Source of the DNA: Holothuria scabra
Taxonomy: Eukaryota > Echinodermata > Holothuroidea > Aspidochirotida > Holothuriidae
Length of the DNA stretch: 64,000 nt
Direction of reading: 5' to 3'
NCBI GenBank assembly: GCA_037179385.1
Contig: CM074179.1
Span: 73,831,719-73,895,718 of the forward strand
Shown here: one piece after another, positions 11,791 through 24,090 of the stretch
Layout: each line of letters begins with the position of its first letter
Numbering within the stretch: position 1 is the stretch's first letter
Position numbers and translations under genes: made by a program
The notes under the pieces: model-generated
What the model was told of the DNA's origin: nothing
Database searches by the model: none
The model's input: the letters and a program-made list of their open reading frames with translations, nothing else

Positions 11791-12450
11791 GTATGTAATA
11801 AAATTCAGTTGTTAACTCATTTATGTACTGTGATAGACATTAAAGTGACCCGGTGTTATGTGAAAATGTGATGTACGATATGTTGGTTAACACTGGCTTA
11901 ACACGATCTTCTGTTGTTTAAAATAACATAAGTGTCTTAATTGATGTGGTCCCCTTCCGCCATATTTACCGCTCTAGGTCAGTTTTGTCAGTCGAACTAG
12001 GGAACTGTTATTATAAACAGCTCACGGGCGTCTAACTGCCGTTGTGTTGGACACTCCAGATATGCAATGGAGAAGGCAAATAAACCAGTGCACCAGAGCT
12101 GAGAAAGGTCGGTTCTTTATTAAAGAAGGGTGTAAATTGAAGTGTTTAAAGCCACGCCGAGCCCCTAACTTCTTGTGAGTTTAAGACATACAGACAAGGG
12201 AAATAATTTGGAAAATTAAATGTAGAGAAATAAAAATATAAATATACGATCATGCTGTCCTTCGTCAAATTAGTTAAACTTTTTTTCAGAATGCTTTTCA
12301 AAAGCTGTCATTCTTAACAGCAGGGAAAAAGTTCAAGATTTAAATTACATTTCCCGCCAAAATGTTTGTTAGTTTTTCTGTATATACCCTGACAATTGCG
12401 AAATATATTAGAAGTTAGGATAATCCAATTTTTGTCTGTCTTTAAATAAG
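11791..12450. other. Intron sequence
   Basis: Nothing recognised. Confidence 0.4.
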
Positions 12451-12499
12451 AATCCCAAATGTGAAGAAGAAGGAGGGCAGTGTCTCCGGGAACTGAAAG
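12451..12499 (+). CDS. Cytoplasmic exon 2 of the Ig receptor
   Basis: The 49-bp exon lies between acceptor ttgtctgtctttaaataag and donor gtaaga, phase 0 to phase 1. It reads NPKCEEEGGQCLRELK, an acidic, cysteine-containing cytoplasmic peptide. No tyrosine-based ITIM or ITAM motif is seen. Called from splice signals and phase continuity. Confidence 0.6.
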
Positions 12500-14269
12500 G
12501 TAAGAGGTTTTGCGTTGCAAATGCAAATGTTTTCGTTTTCAGTTGACTAAATATCTCGCGCTTTATTGGAGTTCACAATTCAATGGGTGCACGGCTTTCC
12601 TTTCTAAGAGCAAACATCACAGGAGGGTTTTGTTTACACTTTTAGGTACTGTCCAGCTTTTGAAAATTTCACTTGTTCTCACTTGACTACACATGAACTT
12701 CGCGACCTTTAGTTTAGGAGCAAGATAAAATGATCAGTAAACAATATTTCAAACATTTTTTTTAGTTAAGGAGCAAGATAAAATCATCAGTAAACAATAT
12801 TTCAAACATTTTTGTAACTGATATGAAGTAAATCACGTAGAATAATGAGAGCATGAGGAATACATGCTATTTACACAGCGCCCAGGTTTTATCGAGTAGG
12901 ATCTAAAAAATACAAACCAGTTCAGAAAGATTAATAGTTCAAGAAGCAAACATATAGAAGTCTTTAAACTTCAAAACAAAAAAAAAAGTGAACTGGCCAT
13001 TGCAGCGGATCAGGTCCAATCAAATTCTTAAGCGTAATCACAGATTACCTGCACGGTTATCAGATGTATGTATATAGCTCGTCGATAAAGAAAACTATTC
13101 GTTTTCGCAATCGCTTTTCGCATCTTTCTTTCGTCAGTATTAACCCAACAAGGTATCATTTTGCCCTCCCAAAAATGGCCCCAAATGACCTAAAATGAAG
13201 TGACACTTTCCACACCATTAATTTCTGCTTCATGTAGATTGGATCTTTTATGGGTACCTGCTTGTTCCAAAAAGTTTCCACACTAATTGATTTTCAAGCC
13301 CTCTTTAGAAATTTAAAAACATTGAGCCGACTTTTGGGAGTCACACAATACCTCCTCAAGTAGACTTGTTGTTAGAATATCTTTATATATTTTCTTTAAG
13401 GCCATGTCATTTTACTGTCTAAAGACCAAGTTTGGTCCATGTAAGAGCCGGAATGAACTTAACCGTTTCTTCATGGGTGTAGCCAGTTTTAAACATTTTT
13501 AATGACTTATTGGACCAACATATCTTGAAGGGGACAAATCCTCCGAAAACTATTGCGTGACAACGTTTGTAACAGGCTTTGCATTCACATGGACTTTACT
13601 GTGGCAGCCTAAGTCAGCTGACAACTATTATAGCTGCCGAGAAAGTCTTGGGATATACTTCAAACTTTGGTGATTGCGAGAGTCTCTTTCAGTGGGAAAA
13701 TACTCAAAGAGCTAATTGACATTTGGTCTTGATGATCCTTAGTCGTTTACAACTGGTAAATCTTGACGGAGGTTTGTCAAAGGTACTCGTATGGACATTC
13801 ATTTGGAAATTAATTGAATTATTTTAAAGAGAAAATCATATATCTCTAAAATTTGTACCGTCGATGCTCAATCAATTAAATCTTATTTCATAGACCGTAG
13901 ACCGGTTGTTCGGACCCTGACCCCGGCATTTTTTAATGATGTAAGCATTTTGAGTCCCCATTATCTGAAATCTGAGGCTAATATTTACTAAAGATTATTA
14001 GACTGTATGAATATTAAGTCCTCCCACTTAAGAACACAGTTAAAAAGTGGCCCAGTTACCCGTGTATTTTTGAAGTTGCCTATAATATAAATTCACCTAC
14101 AAGGTTCAATACGTCTACACTCTTAAACGAGGAAATTTTTGTTAGAGATTTATTACACCAAATTTTTATTTCATGAGTGATAGTTCATCCAAAAACAAAT
14201 AATAAGGCTTTCGTTTTAAATTCATTCGTTTTTTTTATTTCTTAAAGGAAGACTTTTAGTCACTTGCAG
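12500..14269. other. Intron with a ~55-bp tandem duplication
   Basis: Positions 12712-12763 and 12764-12812 are near-identical direct repeats containing 'ggagcaagataaaat'. Nothing else was recognised in the remaining 1.4 kb. Confidence 0.5.
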
Positions 14270-14293
14270 AGGGAGTTGTCAAAATTCTGCCAG
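14270..14293 (+). CDS. Cytoplasmic micro-exon 3 of the Ig receptor
   Basis: The 24-bp exon lies between acceptor gtcacttgcag and donor gtaagc, phase 1 to phase 1, giving EGVVKILP. An alternative acceptor at 14258-14259 (gacttttag) would give a 34-bp exon reading VTCRGSCQNSA in a different exit phase and a much shorter tail. The chosen version keeps the terminal exon open for 17 more codons. Confidence 0.45.
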
Positions 14294-14763
14294 GTAAGCA
14301 TTAACAGGTATATAAACCATCGTATGCAAATGATGAACTATTAACCATTGTTAGTAATGAAGTGCTAATATCTCAGAAACCAAACATGGAACACATACTT
14401 AACAATGATTTAGCTTTAAGTTATTCTTGGAAATGAAACCAAATCTATGCAAGAAATACTTTTCCTAAAGCGTTCCATCCCTTGCCTTGATTTTGTATGG
14501 CACTCATGACGTGCATCTATACGTTTCTGCTAATCAGATTTAGTTGTGTTTCTTTGAAGTTTGAATTTGATTATTTAGTTTAAAAACTGATAAAATGAAC
14601 CAGCCGAAGTAGTTATCAAAGAGATGCTTTTGCAAAGAAGGACAGTTCGATTACGAAATATATAATTATGATGATGAGTCTAATAAAGGGGTTGCTTATA
14701 TTTACGCCATTAAAGTAAGATTCATAAAAGGAACTGATTGAGATTTGTTATCTTACTTTCCAG

Positions 14764-14816
14764 CAGTGAACCAAAGATCTCGTAGTTCGAGTGGCGAGGA
14801 TCAAGATGGTTCCTGA
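14764..14816 (+). CDS. Terminal coding exon of the Ig receptor
   Basis: It follows acceptor ttatcttactttccag, which has a tandem CAGCAG. In phase 1 it reads AVNQRSRSSSGEDQDGS and stops at TGA 14814-14816. The Ser-rich acidic tail could be phosphorylated but has no recognised signalling motif. The predicted cytoplasmic part is only about 50 residues, with no tyrosine motif. A possible polyadenylation signal with an A-rich run lies near 15103. A 3' UTR is inferred, not shown. Confidence 0.5.
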
Positions 14817-15036
14817 AATCAAATTGTGTTGTGCAATATTTTAATCTTCCACAGGTGTTGGTGGGAAGCTCTACAAGTGTATATATTAGTGTACATTTGT
14901 AAGTAGTATAAGTTTAGGATGAAGACGAAATTTTCTCAAAATACCACGAAAGAACACTCTTAAACGATTATTTTAAAGGGGAGTTAGTGTAATTGCTTTT
15001 GGTTTTGTCTTTTTTATCACTCTACTTTGCTTCATC

Positions 15037-15826
15037 TGCATCCAGGTAGGATGGAGAGGTCGTGTGTGGTGGCAGTGAAAGAAGAAGAAGAAGAAATAAA
15101 AAAAAAAAAAAAAAACTGACCAGCGTCTAAGCGCGACCGTGGCTGTAAATGAACTTGACTACACCCTTTCTTGCGTTATCTCAAACGCCTTTCATGAGGT
15201 ATTTTTAAGACATTCCTGCCACCAAGTACGTATATTGAAGATTGCAACATGAATATTTTTGAAGTTAAAATGATGTTCGATAGTACGAATCGCCTGTAAG
15301 TATTAAAATTTGGGACAAGCCCTTAGAGTTGTCACTCCGAAAGCTCCTGTGCATAATATCTGTATTGCACGGAGAAGCTCTCCTTTCAAGCAACGTTTTC
15401 GTTTGCAGAAGTCCTTCCCATTAGCTGTATCATACAAGCTTTCCATGCAAAAGTCATCCTACTCTCGAAAAGGACCAAAAGCAGAATTTCTTATGACAGT
15501 TAGATGGGATTTAACGACACACCAACACGTATGTGTTACATAGTGTCAGTCAACTCGATAGAAATTCCAAGTTCCAATGTATTCTCAAGTTTTGGCTAAG
15601 TTCATGTCCGGTTTCCTTTAGTCACCTCTCACGACAGAAGGGAAATACCATGGATATATTGTATACCCCACCCACGGGGGCTACAATGGAGGGGCGTGGT
15701 CGCTTTTATAGCGCCGAAACCCTCCAGTCACAGGGTAGGTAATAACGACCTCTTGTTTGCATTTTATAGGCGAAAACAGGAACCAACTACTCACCACACA
15801 CGACCTCCTCATCCTACCTGGATGCA
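15037..15826. repeat. Inverted repeat pair of an unclassified element
   Basis: 15037-15069 and 15794-15826 are inverted copies matching at 31 of 33 positions (core 'tgcatccaggtaggatg'). A shorter outer pair, 'ctactttgct' at 15022 and its complement at about 15960, lies just outside. The interior is non-coding as far as can be seen and includes a GAA-rich/poly-A patch at 15085-15115. Probably a degraded DNA transposon. Confidence 0.5.
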
Positions 15827-16885
15827 GTTTAACGTCAAGCACAAGGCTCGAAATTTCTTATGAAACAAATGCTTAAATATTGTTAGCAGTTGTATAAATA
15901 CCGTTTTCCGCTCCACCAACCGTGTAGTATGTGCTGCACAACTCCCTGTTTGTATAAAGCAAAGTAGAGTAGTCAACAAAATTAAAAACGCGGTTATGTA
16001 CTCATTGAAGATTTGATACCCCTTCTATGGACCGTCTACCTTGACGAGGTGAAGGGGCTTAAAAGACCCCATTATTTTGAGAGGGATGCTCTTCGAAGAC
16101 AAAGTAATGGAAGGGCTACCAGTGGCCGCAAGGCCAAGGATAAGGGTCGACACTAAGGAACGGTCCGAACAAGAAAATCAAATCATCTATGGATTACATT
16201 CAAGTGGACATGACACGGCCACAGAAAGTTTGGTTTTTGCATAATTGGATACAGCTTTTTTACAAATATCATCTCACACCCAATTAAAAACCTGCACAAT
16301 TCGGCATAAATGATATTTAAAGAAAAATGTTCAAAATCCTATTTCGAAAGATGCCGCAAATAGTCACATGACTTTTATGACGCAAATTGCGGCACAAACC
16401 CCGCCCTATTAGAGAACGCCTATCAACATGTGGAACTAATGTAACGCTCGGTAAAGGTAGCAATTTAATGGAAACGATGCATCACAATACTTGACCAATA
16501 TACAGAGCGAAAGGCGCGGACCATGGTAGGGATCTGGAGAAGATTATTGGCCAGTATGTTCCCGTGCATATGCGTGCCTGTGAAAAAAATATGTCTTTGT
16601 GCAAGAAAGACGCAGTTTGGGCGCTAAACTAACAGCTATGAAAATTTGTGGACAATCCACAACAAGCGCGTCTCCACTACCATGGTGTCTTTACTATATG
16701 AGCTGTTTGGTGAAGGTGCTCTCTGTTTATTTCGAATACTAAGCAATCATCGCGCAATGCACAATTCACAATGTAGTCAGTGGCCACGCTCACTGCTATC
16801 GTAGCACCGGTGTCATCATCTTAAAACGGGCTCACATGCGTTTTTTCGCTTTCGGATTTCAAATGGGCTGAGCCTGGCATGTAAT
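15827..16885. other. Non-coding region
   Basis: No gene, RNA or clear repeat was recognised between the inverted-repeat element and the interspersed segment at 16890. Confidence 0.4.
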
Positions 16886-16889
16886 TAGG

Positions 16890-17020
16890 AATTGACAACG
16901 TCATATTTCGATATTTATGGACATAATTTAGCAGGAAAAATAACCTTATGTCAAGTTGTACTCAAAGAATATTTAACTAGAAACTTTCTTTGTCGTGTCA
17001 TTCTCACTTTAAAAAAGATG
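16890..17020 (+). repeat. Interspersed repeat segment shared with 47150-47275
   Basis: 'atttatggacataatttagc' and the following ~110 bp recur, diverged, at 47150-47275. The element's limits and class are unknown. Confidence 0.7.
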
Positions 17021-17819
17021 AAAGACAAAAAGAGTTACCTCGTGTTTGTTTTGTGTCTTTTCCATTTCCGTTTTTTGTTGATTATGTAGGCCTAAACATT
17101 GTGCATGTATTCAAAGGATTTCAGTAGATACAGGAAATATCTTGTAATCACAAGCTCGCCAATGACGTTTGCTTTCTTTGAACAGTCCAACGGGACATGG
17201 TTTTATCATTTAACAAGTGACGTAAAACACGATATTATGGCGTATAGCTTTTCCTTGACATGTTGCAGTGTTGCACTCCTTTTTTGTAAGAAAAAGGCAT
17301 TATGACAAACTACTGAAAGTCACATATGTAGATCTTGGTTGTCTCTGTTATCTTGAACGAGAAAAACACTGTTTCTTGACGATGCCACAGTTTTAAAATG
17401 TCGATTACATTTGCTTGAAAATAAAATGAAAAGCTAATTGTCCAGTCATCAGTTTTATTCGCGTCATTGGGGCAACCGGAAGTAATGTTAACCCTAAGGG
17501 GCTTTTCCTATTTTTTCCTTACATCTCGTTTCTTTTCAATAAAATCCAACAATTATAAACCCATTACAAAATCCGAATACATACATAAACAAACACAACG
17601 GAACATATACAGGATACGTTATATACACTCTTACACTTACATACGTTGTACAAATAAATACGTAATGCAAATGATGTCACTAAAATTTTACAATCATGTA
17701 GCTAACCAACCACAATGAAGAGCAAACACCTCTAAGGGGCTTAATATCGATGACGGTTTTAACGTTCAGGCCAGCACGTCCAGTGCATGCTAATAATAGG
17801 CCCTTTGTTTAGTTTTATT
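17021..17819. other. Non-coding region
   Basis: Nothing recognised. Confidence 0.4.
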
Positions 17820-18113
17820 TACCCATCTTATCCCTTAACCACTTCTTTTCATTTTTTTCGGGACCTAGTTTTTGTCTACTTTTTTCCCCTTTCTTCCGCT
17901 CTTTTTCTTTTTTTCATTTGTGTTCCATCATTCGCACTCATGTTTTCTGACAGTCCCTTTCGTTCGGTTCTGTTTTTACAGCGATCGCTTATTGATGTTT
18001 GTCGTGTCTAATTGTTACTGTTGGTTGTTCAGTTTGGTTTGTGCCACCTTAAACCCGAAACGTCGTGAAGTTTTCCGAAAACATTTAAGCACTTTTTACT
18101 ATCCCTTTTCGAC
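17820..18113 (+). mobile_element. PLE pseudo-LTR fragment, copy A
   Basis: Plus-strand diverged copy of the arm sequence at 19977-20301, sharing 'ctgacagtc', 'gcgatcgctt' and 'cccgaaacgtcgtg'. It retains the 3' half of a hammerhead-like motif (18049-18067) but has lost the CTGATGA-containing 5' half by a short deletion. It ends directly at the (TA)n tract. Confidence 0.75.
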
Positions 18114-18390
<277 letters not shown>

Positions 18391-18437
18391 GAGGAAAATC
18401 CGAAGAGACAAAGATGGACAAAAGAGAGTACTAATTT

Positions 18438-18486
18438 TTTGTAGTCAGATATTTCCGCCCCACCTGGGGCCTTCCTCGGTGACAAA
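18438..18486 (-). ncRNA. Degenerate hammerhead ribozyme-like motif
   Basis: Minus-strand order: stem I 5' strand TTTGTCA, core CCGAGGA (consensus CTGANGA with U4 changed to C), an extra A, stem II GGCCCC/AGGT/GGGGCG (five pairs, basal mismatch), GAAA, the self-complementary ATAT overlapping it, predicted cleavage after the following C, then stem I 3' strand TGAC..CAAA. PLE pseudo-LTRs are known to carry minimal hammerheads. The core change predicts weak or no activity. Confidence 0.55.
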
Positions 18487-18930
18487 TGAACAAGGCTTAA
18501 AATTTAAACATACACAATGGCAGATTGCGTTAAAAGCAGAGATAAGATCGTTACGAAATAATAAAGAAGAATGTTACGAAATAATAAAGACGCGCATCGC
18601 GTTGCGTCATAATCAAGGATCTTCACGTGACGTAAAAGCGTTACTGCCCAAGCACTGGGAGTGGGTTATTGATACGCGCATGACTCGGCCTTAGTTACAA
18701 AGGAAGTACAGTACAAAGAGAGAGGCGCGCAGGGCTATGAAGAGCGGCGAGGAGCCTCTGGAGTAAGAATAAAAAATTATAAAATGTATCTATTGTGCCA
18801 GAAAACGAAAACTTGACGAAGCTTATTACAATGAGATCCTACTAAAGACTGGAGAAACAAATCTCTAAGAGTACCATTCTTAATAGTATCGATGAAAAAA
18901 CCTAGGGTAGAGAAGAACGAGAAAATTGTT

Positions 18931-19401
18931 TCAGATAGTTAACTGATAAGGTATCCTAAAAAAGTTAACGAAGAAATGTCCCAAATCTCTGTTTAAGCCG
19001 GATTTAAATGATTTAACTCGGAGAATCCACTTCAGTTCTTGTTTTTTTCTTTCCGAAGCAGATCTAAATCCTGAAGCTACAAGGACGCATTTCATGTCAT
19101 AAATGTTATGGTTCTCAGAATTAAAATGTTCCGCCACTGGGAAGCCACTCCATTTGTCTCGGATGGATTTTTTGTGGTTGTTAAATCTCATCCTAAAGGG
19201 AGTGGCGGTTTCTCCCACATAGTTGCCTAGTTGACATTTGGTACAGTAAAGGATGTAAATGACGTTATGTGTGTCACAAGTGAGACTGGGGGGTCTGATG
19301 GTAAAGTTGTTACCAGGTGGCCTGAAGGGGGTTTCGCAATGGATGAAGTTGCAAATTTGGCAACGTGGTTTTCTGCATTTGAAATTACCCGTACTGTCCA
19401 T
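18931..19401 (-). pseudogene. GIY-YIG endonuclease domain of a Penelope-like element
   Basis: Frame of 156 residues. It has a cysteine cluster CRKPRCQIC near residues 9-17, then [15 protein letters not shown] with the GIY-like strand, GNYVGETATPFRMRFNNHKK (YIG-equivalent YVGET plus catalytic Arg region), and AEHFN and WILRVKSF further on. PLE proteins join a reverse transcriptase to this C-terminal endonuclease, which nicks target DNA. The RT is missing here. The ATG and the codons just after it fall within the inverted 3' tail, so this is a truncated remnant rather than a separate gene. The region downstream (18487-18930) is the element's non-coding tail. Confidence 0.85.
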
Positions 19402-19493
19402 CTTTGTCTCTCCGGATTTTCCTCTAATTTTATATCTTCAGGAGTACACGTGGATCTTTTACTTAATCATTACTTATACTATGTTATATACTT

Positions 19494-19654
<161 letters not shown>

Positions 19655-19697
19655 TCGAAAAGAGGTAGTAAAAAGTGCTTAAAAGTTTGCGGAAAAC

Positions 19698-19735
19698 TCC
19701 ACGACGTTTCGGGTATAAACCCTTCATCAGGTGGC
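19698..19735 (-). ncRNA. Hammerhead ribozyme motif, palindrome left arm
   Basis: Reverse complement of the motif at 20217-20254. It has an intact CTGATGA core, GGGT/ACCC stem II, GAAA, an ACGT stem III and a CCAC/GTGG stem I. Confidence 0.7.
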
Positions 19736-20216
19736 AAAAACCAAACTGAACAACCAACAGTAACAATTGGACACGACAAACATCAAATCCGAAGCGATCG
19801 CTGTAAAAACAGAACCGGACGAAAGTGACTGTCAGAAAACATGAGTGCGAAGGATGAAACACAAATCAAAAAAAGAAAAAGAGCGTCCTGGATGAAAAAA
19901 TGCACGTAAAAATCGAACATTTTCTTAAAAAAGGGAAAACAGGAGACAAAAACTAGCTCCGGAAAAAAAAAAATTACAATTTTTTTTTTCCGGAGCTAGT
20001 TTTTGTCCCCTGTTTTCCCTTTTTTAAGAAAATGTTCGATTTTTACGTGCATTTTTTCATCCAGGACGCTCTTTTTCTTTTTTTGATTTGTGTTTCATCC
20101 TTCGCACTCATGTTTTCTGACAGTCACTTTCGTCCGGTTCTGTTTTTACAGCGATCGCTTCGGATTTGATGTTTGTCGTGTCCAATTGTTACTGTTGGTT
20201 GTTCAGTTTGGTTTTT

Positions 20217-20254
20217 GCCACCTGATGAAGGGTTTATACCCGAAACGTCGTGGA
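20217..20254 (+). ncRNA. Hammerhead ribozyme motif, palindrome right arm
   Basis: Stem I 5' strand CCAC (20218-20221), catalytic core CTGATGA (20222-20228), extra A, stem II GGGT-TTAT-ACCC (20230-20241), GAAA (20242-20245), self-complementary ACGT (20245-20248), cleavage expected after C 20249 (GTC), stem I 3' strand GTGG (20250-20253). Type I minimal hammerheads with very short stem III are known from PLE ends and are thought to act as dimers. All conserved core bases are present. Confidence 0.72.
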
Positions 20255-20335
20255 GTTTTCCGCAAACTTTTAAGCACTTTTTACTACCTCTTTTCGACCT
20301 ACACATTTCAACAGTGCTCCGCAGCATTTCGACCT

Positions 20336-20641
<306 letters not shown>

Positions 20642-20654
20642 GGCTCTATTTCAT

Positions 20655-20830
20655 AAAACTTAGGAATATTCCTATCTTGTACTTAGGAACGATAATCATT
20701 CCTAAGTCGAGAATTGTTCCTAACTTTAGGAACATTCCTAACTTTCTATTTCATAAAACAAGTTAGGAAGAATTCATTCCTATCTTCATGTTGAAATAAT
20801 TCCTAACTTTAGGCATGATCTTGATTAGAC
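20655..20830. repeat. Harbinger left subterminal repeats
   Basis: Several direct and inverted copies of 'ttaggaac/attcctaac' plus a second 'ctatttcataaaac' at 20746. These are candidate transposase or Myb-protein binding sites. Confidence 0.7.
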
Positions 20831-20958
20831 CTAAGAAAGTTCCTAAGAGTCACATGATGAATTTGGCGGGAAATTCATCAGTCAAAACACCATTGCATTT
20901 GGACTTGGCCTTCTAGTAATACGTGTTTGAGCAGTGCCAGTTAACAAATTAATCAAAT

Positions 20959-21487
20959 ATGGCCATGTTCATAGCTGCAGGGCTAATTGAAAGAAGAAAT
21001 CGACGTGCTCTCCGTAGAGAAAGAATTTTTAGAGACAGAACTAATCCACTGGATCTTTGGACTGATCAGCAAATGCATGCCAAGTACAGATTCAGCAGGC
21101 TTGCATGCTTAAACATAATAGATTTATTGCAGGACCAACTACAACACACAACACAGCGAAACCATGCCCTCCCACCCTCCCTGCAGGTTTTTATAGCTCT
21201 TTGATTCTTAGGGCATGGGTCTGTAACAGATGATGCTGGTGCTGAACCTCACAGAGTGAGTGTGCCGACGGCTTGTAGAGCTGTGAGGAGAGTTGTGAGA
21301 GCACTATGTCGCCTTCAGTCTCGCTTCATCAAGCTTCCCAATACACCTGAAAGTGTGCAACGTAATCAGATGGCGTTTATGGCTGTGAGAGGCTTTCCCC
21401 ATGTAGTGGGGGCCATAGATTGCACCCATGTCAGGCTTCACGGTGTAATTCTAGGTCCCGACGAATACATTTATGTAAATAGTAAAG
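20959..21487 (+). pseudogene. HARBI1-like transposase, exon 1 (nonsense at 21202)
   Basis: Starts at ATG 20959 (MAMFIAAGLIERRNRRALRR) and ends at donor gtaggg after YVNSKG. The frame is continuous except for an in-frame TGA at 21202-21204 in QVFIAL*FLGHGS, where the family normally has Arg, so a CGA to TGA change is likely. It contains the first catalytic Asp at residue 154 (GAIDCTHV) and the conserved GPDEYIYVNSKG. The assembled three-exon product would be about 350 residues, close to vertebrate HARBI1. The family cuts and pastes Harbinger DNA, acting with the Myb-like partner that imports it into the nucleus. Confidence 0.88.
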
Positions 21488-23067
21488 GTAGGGTGCAATT
21501 GCATTTTATTTCTTCTGGTTCATCTAACAAAGACAAAGGCATACTTTTCTGGCTGCTTGTTTGTGAGGCACAAATATCTTTAAAACCACCCTAGAAGAGC
21601 AAATGGGAATGTAGCATCAAGGTTATTGGAGTTTGGGTTAGTTGCACAATACATATTACGGTAGTCTTTGAATATTTTGTTTAGGATTTTATGAACATGA
21701 CCACTAAGAACAGTTAAGGATCTTATTAATCTTAATTAATTAGTCTCAACGAATTCAGGCCTGCTATCCCATACAAATTATTTCTGACGATACCATCACA
21801 ATTATTACTTTTAGATATCACAATGGGCGCAATTCACTTAGCTGATGAGCAAACTGCCTTGGTCTTTGAAAGACCTGAATGAAAGGAAAAACACAGATTC
21901 AAGTAAGCTATGAGAATACAAAGCTGAGCTGAGTTTTGTTGCCAAAAATAGGTCTTTTTATTCATTCAAATTAAAAAAGAAAGACGGCTATGGTGACAAA
22001 AATCATGTATTACTTAAAACTTTAAGTCAGATGTAAGCTTACTTAAATGACAGTACCTTATAAGCAAATCAAATCTGAAGTATTAAGGTTTCCAAAAAAC
22101 ATGTCATTGTATACATTTCAAATATTATCTTGTTTCTTATCCAGAACTTCCACAAGGAAACTCTCATGCCAAAAATTACTCCAATAATATACTTAAACTG
22201 ACTACTTAATAAGGGTAAAAATGCCTTGCAAGAAATTTTTTCATTAAGTAAGACAGCACTACTACAAACAAATTACAAATTATATAAAGCCATGCTTCTT
22301 TTTCTAGCAATTGGCATAGCTGTTGTGGTCACATTAAAAGAATAGTCTAGAGCCAAATTTATTTTTGATATGTTAAAGGGGATGATATTCTAAGCATTCT
22401 GGTGAAATTTTTTACTTATTTCCCATGTTCGGTCCTTGAGATATTAGCAACTGGCAAATTTTCGACATTGAATGAACTTGAAGCAAGCAGATGCCTTGTC
22501 ATGGATACACATTTTTGGCCAATGTTTTGTTTTCATTTATAATTTACCATAACCTTTGTGCAAAAACTGGTTTATTGATACCATACATGCATCATGAGTA
22601 ATGGAGGTTAAAAAACTTTACATGCCTTGAGGTCAAGATAACATCCCTAATCAATTCAAGGTCAAGCTGAAAGGATAAAAATAAAATAAAAACAAACATT
22701 AGCCAATGATGGTGAATCCATGAAATCACATCTATTTGGTTAAAGTTCACTCTGTAAAGAAGATGTGTCAACTTCAACTGTAATTATCTCAAGAACCAAA
22801 CATAGGAAAGTAGTGAATGAATGCTTAAATTGTGTTCCTATTTGACATATCAAATTTAAATTCAACTCTGAACTATTCTCTTAAATATTAAATCAGGAAC
22901 ATTGAAAACCACTTACATAAGTCATCTGCACCAATGGTTACTGTAAATTCATTGACTCAGAATACATGGCAGAACCAGTTTAAATACACAACCTGTACTC
23001 ACTCAACAACAAAATGCCAAGGAAAATATTGATTACATTCCCTTTGCAATCTCAATCTACATTTTAG
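21488..23067. other. Intron 1 of the Harbinger transposase
   Basis: 1.6 kb of AT-rich sequence without recognised features. Confidence 0.5.
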
Positions 23068-23308
23068 GAGTTTACAGCATCAATGTACAAATAGTATGTG
23101 ATGCTCAGTACAGGATTCTTAATGTAGTTGCAAGATGGCCTGGCAGCACACATGATGCTAGAATCCTACAAGAAAGCCGCCTGGGCGAAGCGTTTGCAAA
23201 TGGAGATTTACATGGTATCCTCTAAGGGGACTCTGGCTACCCTCTTAAACCTTGGCTAATGACACCAATTCTTAATCCTGAATCAACTGCAGAAGAAGCT
23301 TACAATAG
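23068..23308 (+). pseudogene. HARBI1-like transposase, exon 2 (nonsense at 23223)
   Basis: Acceptor ctacattttag and donor gtaaaa. The split Gly codon joins exon 1 as SKG-VYSINVQIVCDA, matching the family's INVQ..CDA stretch. RWPGSTHDARIL follows, then GDSGYPLKPWLMTP with the second catalytic Asp (about residue 231). A TAA at 23223-23225 directly precedes GDSGYP, where family members have Leu (a TTA to TAA change is likely). The second nonsense codon shows the transposase is no longer made as one protein. Confidence 0.85.
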
Positions 23309-23807
23309 GTAAAATATTAACATTTGATGCTTTTTTTAAAGCAAAAACAGTGTTGTAAGTAATTTAAGAGCCTTTAGGTACAAAATGCTTGTATTTAGCA
23401 AGCTACGGTGTAATCTAGAAAAGTGTAACATCGGTAGATATCAAGGCATCGTCACATATAAAAGAAGTAGACTACTGTCATTATGATACTTTTCTCTCCA
23501 TTACGAGTTGATGAGTACACGTTTTTTTCATATCTTACGGCCAGGCCCAAAGCCAAGGAGGGGGGGGGGGGATTTTGCCCTCCTCGAGAGTTCAAACTTG
23601 TTAGCCTTTGTCTTAATACATTTGTACAAATTTTGACCCCTCCCCCTCCGGAAAAAATTTTTATCCTCCCTGGCTATTGGCCTGTCTAAAGCTATTGCAA
23701 CATGGAGCCTTTTTTGTCTTTCAAACAGGTACTTAATAATTTACTTTTTTTACCATAAAACTGGTAAACAGATGTAAATTGATATTTGAAATCTTTATCT
23801 CTAATAG
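23309..23807. other. Intron 2 of the Harbinger transposase
   Basis: Carries the small hAT-like element at 23542-23684. Confidence 0.6.
23542..23684. mobile_element. 143-bp hAT-like MITE in transposase intron 2
   Basis: Ends CAGGCCCAAAGCCAAGGAGG and (reverse complement) CAGGCCAATAGCCAGGGAGG form an inverted repeat with C- and G-rich interiors. The 8-bp flanks agree only partly, so the target duplication is decayed or the limits are off. Confidence 0.55.
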
Positions 23808-24090
23808 GGCTCACAGAGGAACCAGAGCTCTCATAGAGCAACTCAATGGCCAGTTGAAAAATAAATTCCTCTGCCTCAGTGGCAATGGCCCCAAGGTAAG
23901 ATCCCCCCAAAGAATATGTGACATCATTACTGCCTGTTGTGTACTGTTCAACATAAGCAAAGACGACCATTTGCAAGAACATTACCAACATAAACCAGTT
24001 CCTGATGATGGTGATCCACCCCCTGTTGTTGCTGATGATGTGCTTGGAGTTGCTGTCAGGAATGAAATAGTTTACAATTTTTTCACATAA
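23808..24090 (+). pseudogene. HARBI1-like transposase, exon 3
   Basis: Acceptor tatctctaatag. The split AG+G codon gives Arg, then AHRGTRALIEQLNGQLKNKF, containing the third catalytic residue (Glu, about residue 267, 36 after the second Asp). CLSGNGPKVRSPQRICDII and TACCVLFNIS follow, all family landmarks, and the frame stops at TAA 24088-24090. This exon is intact. Confidence 0.88.

Noticed and set aside
14260..14293. Alternative acceptor for the seventh receptor exon
   Set aside because: It changes the exit phase and ends the protein seven codons into the last exon; less consistent, though not excluded.
15310..15742. Two overlapping open frames
   Set aside because: Lie inside an inverted-repeat element and show no recognisable domain.
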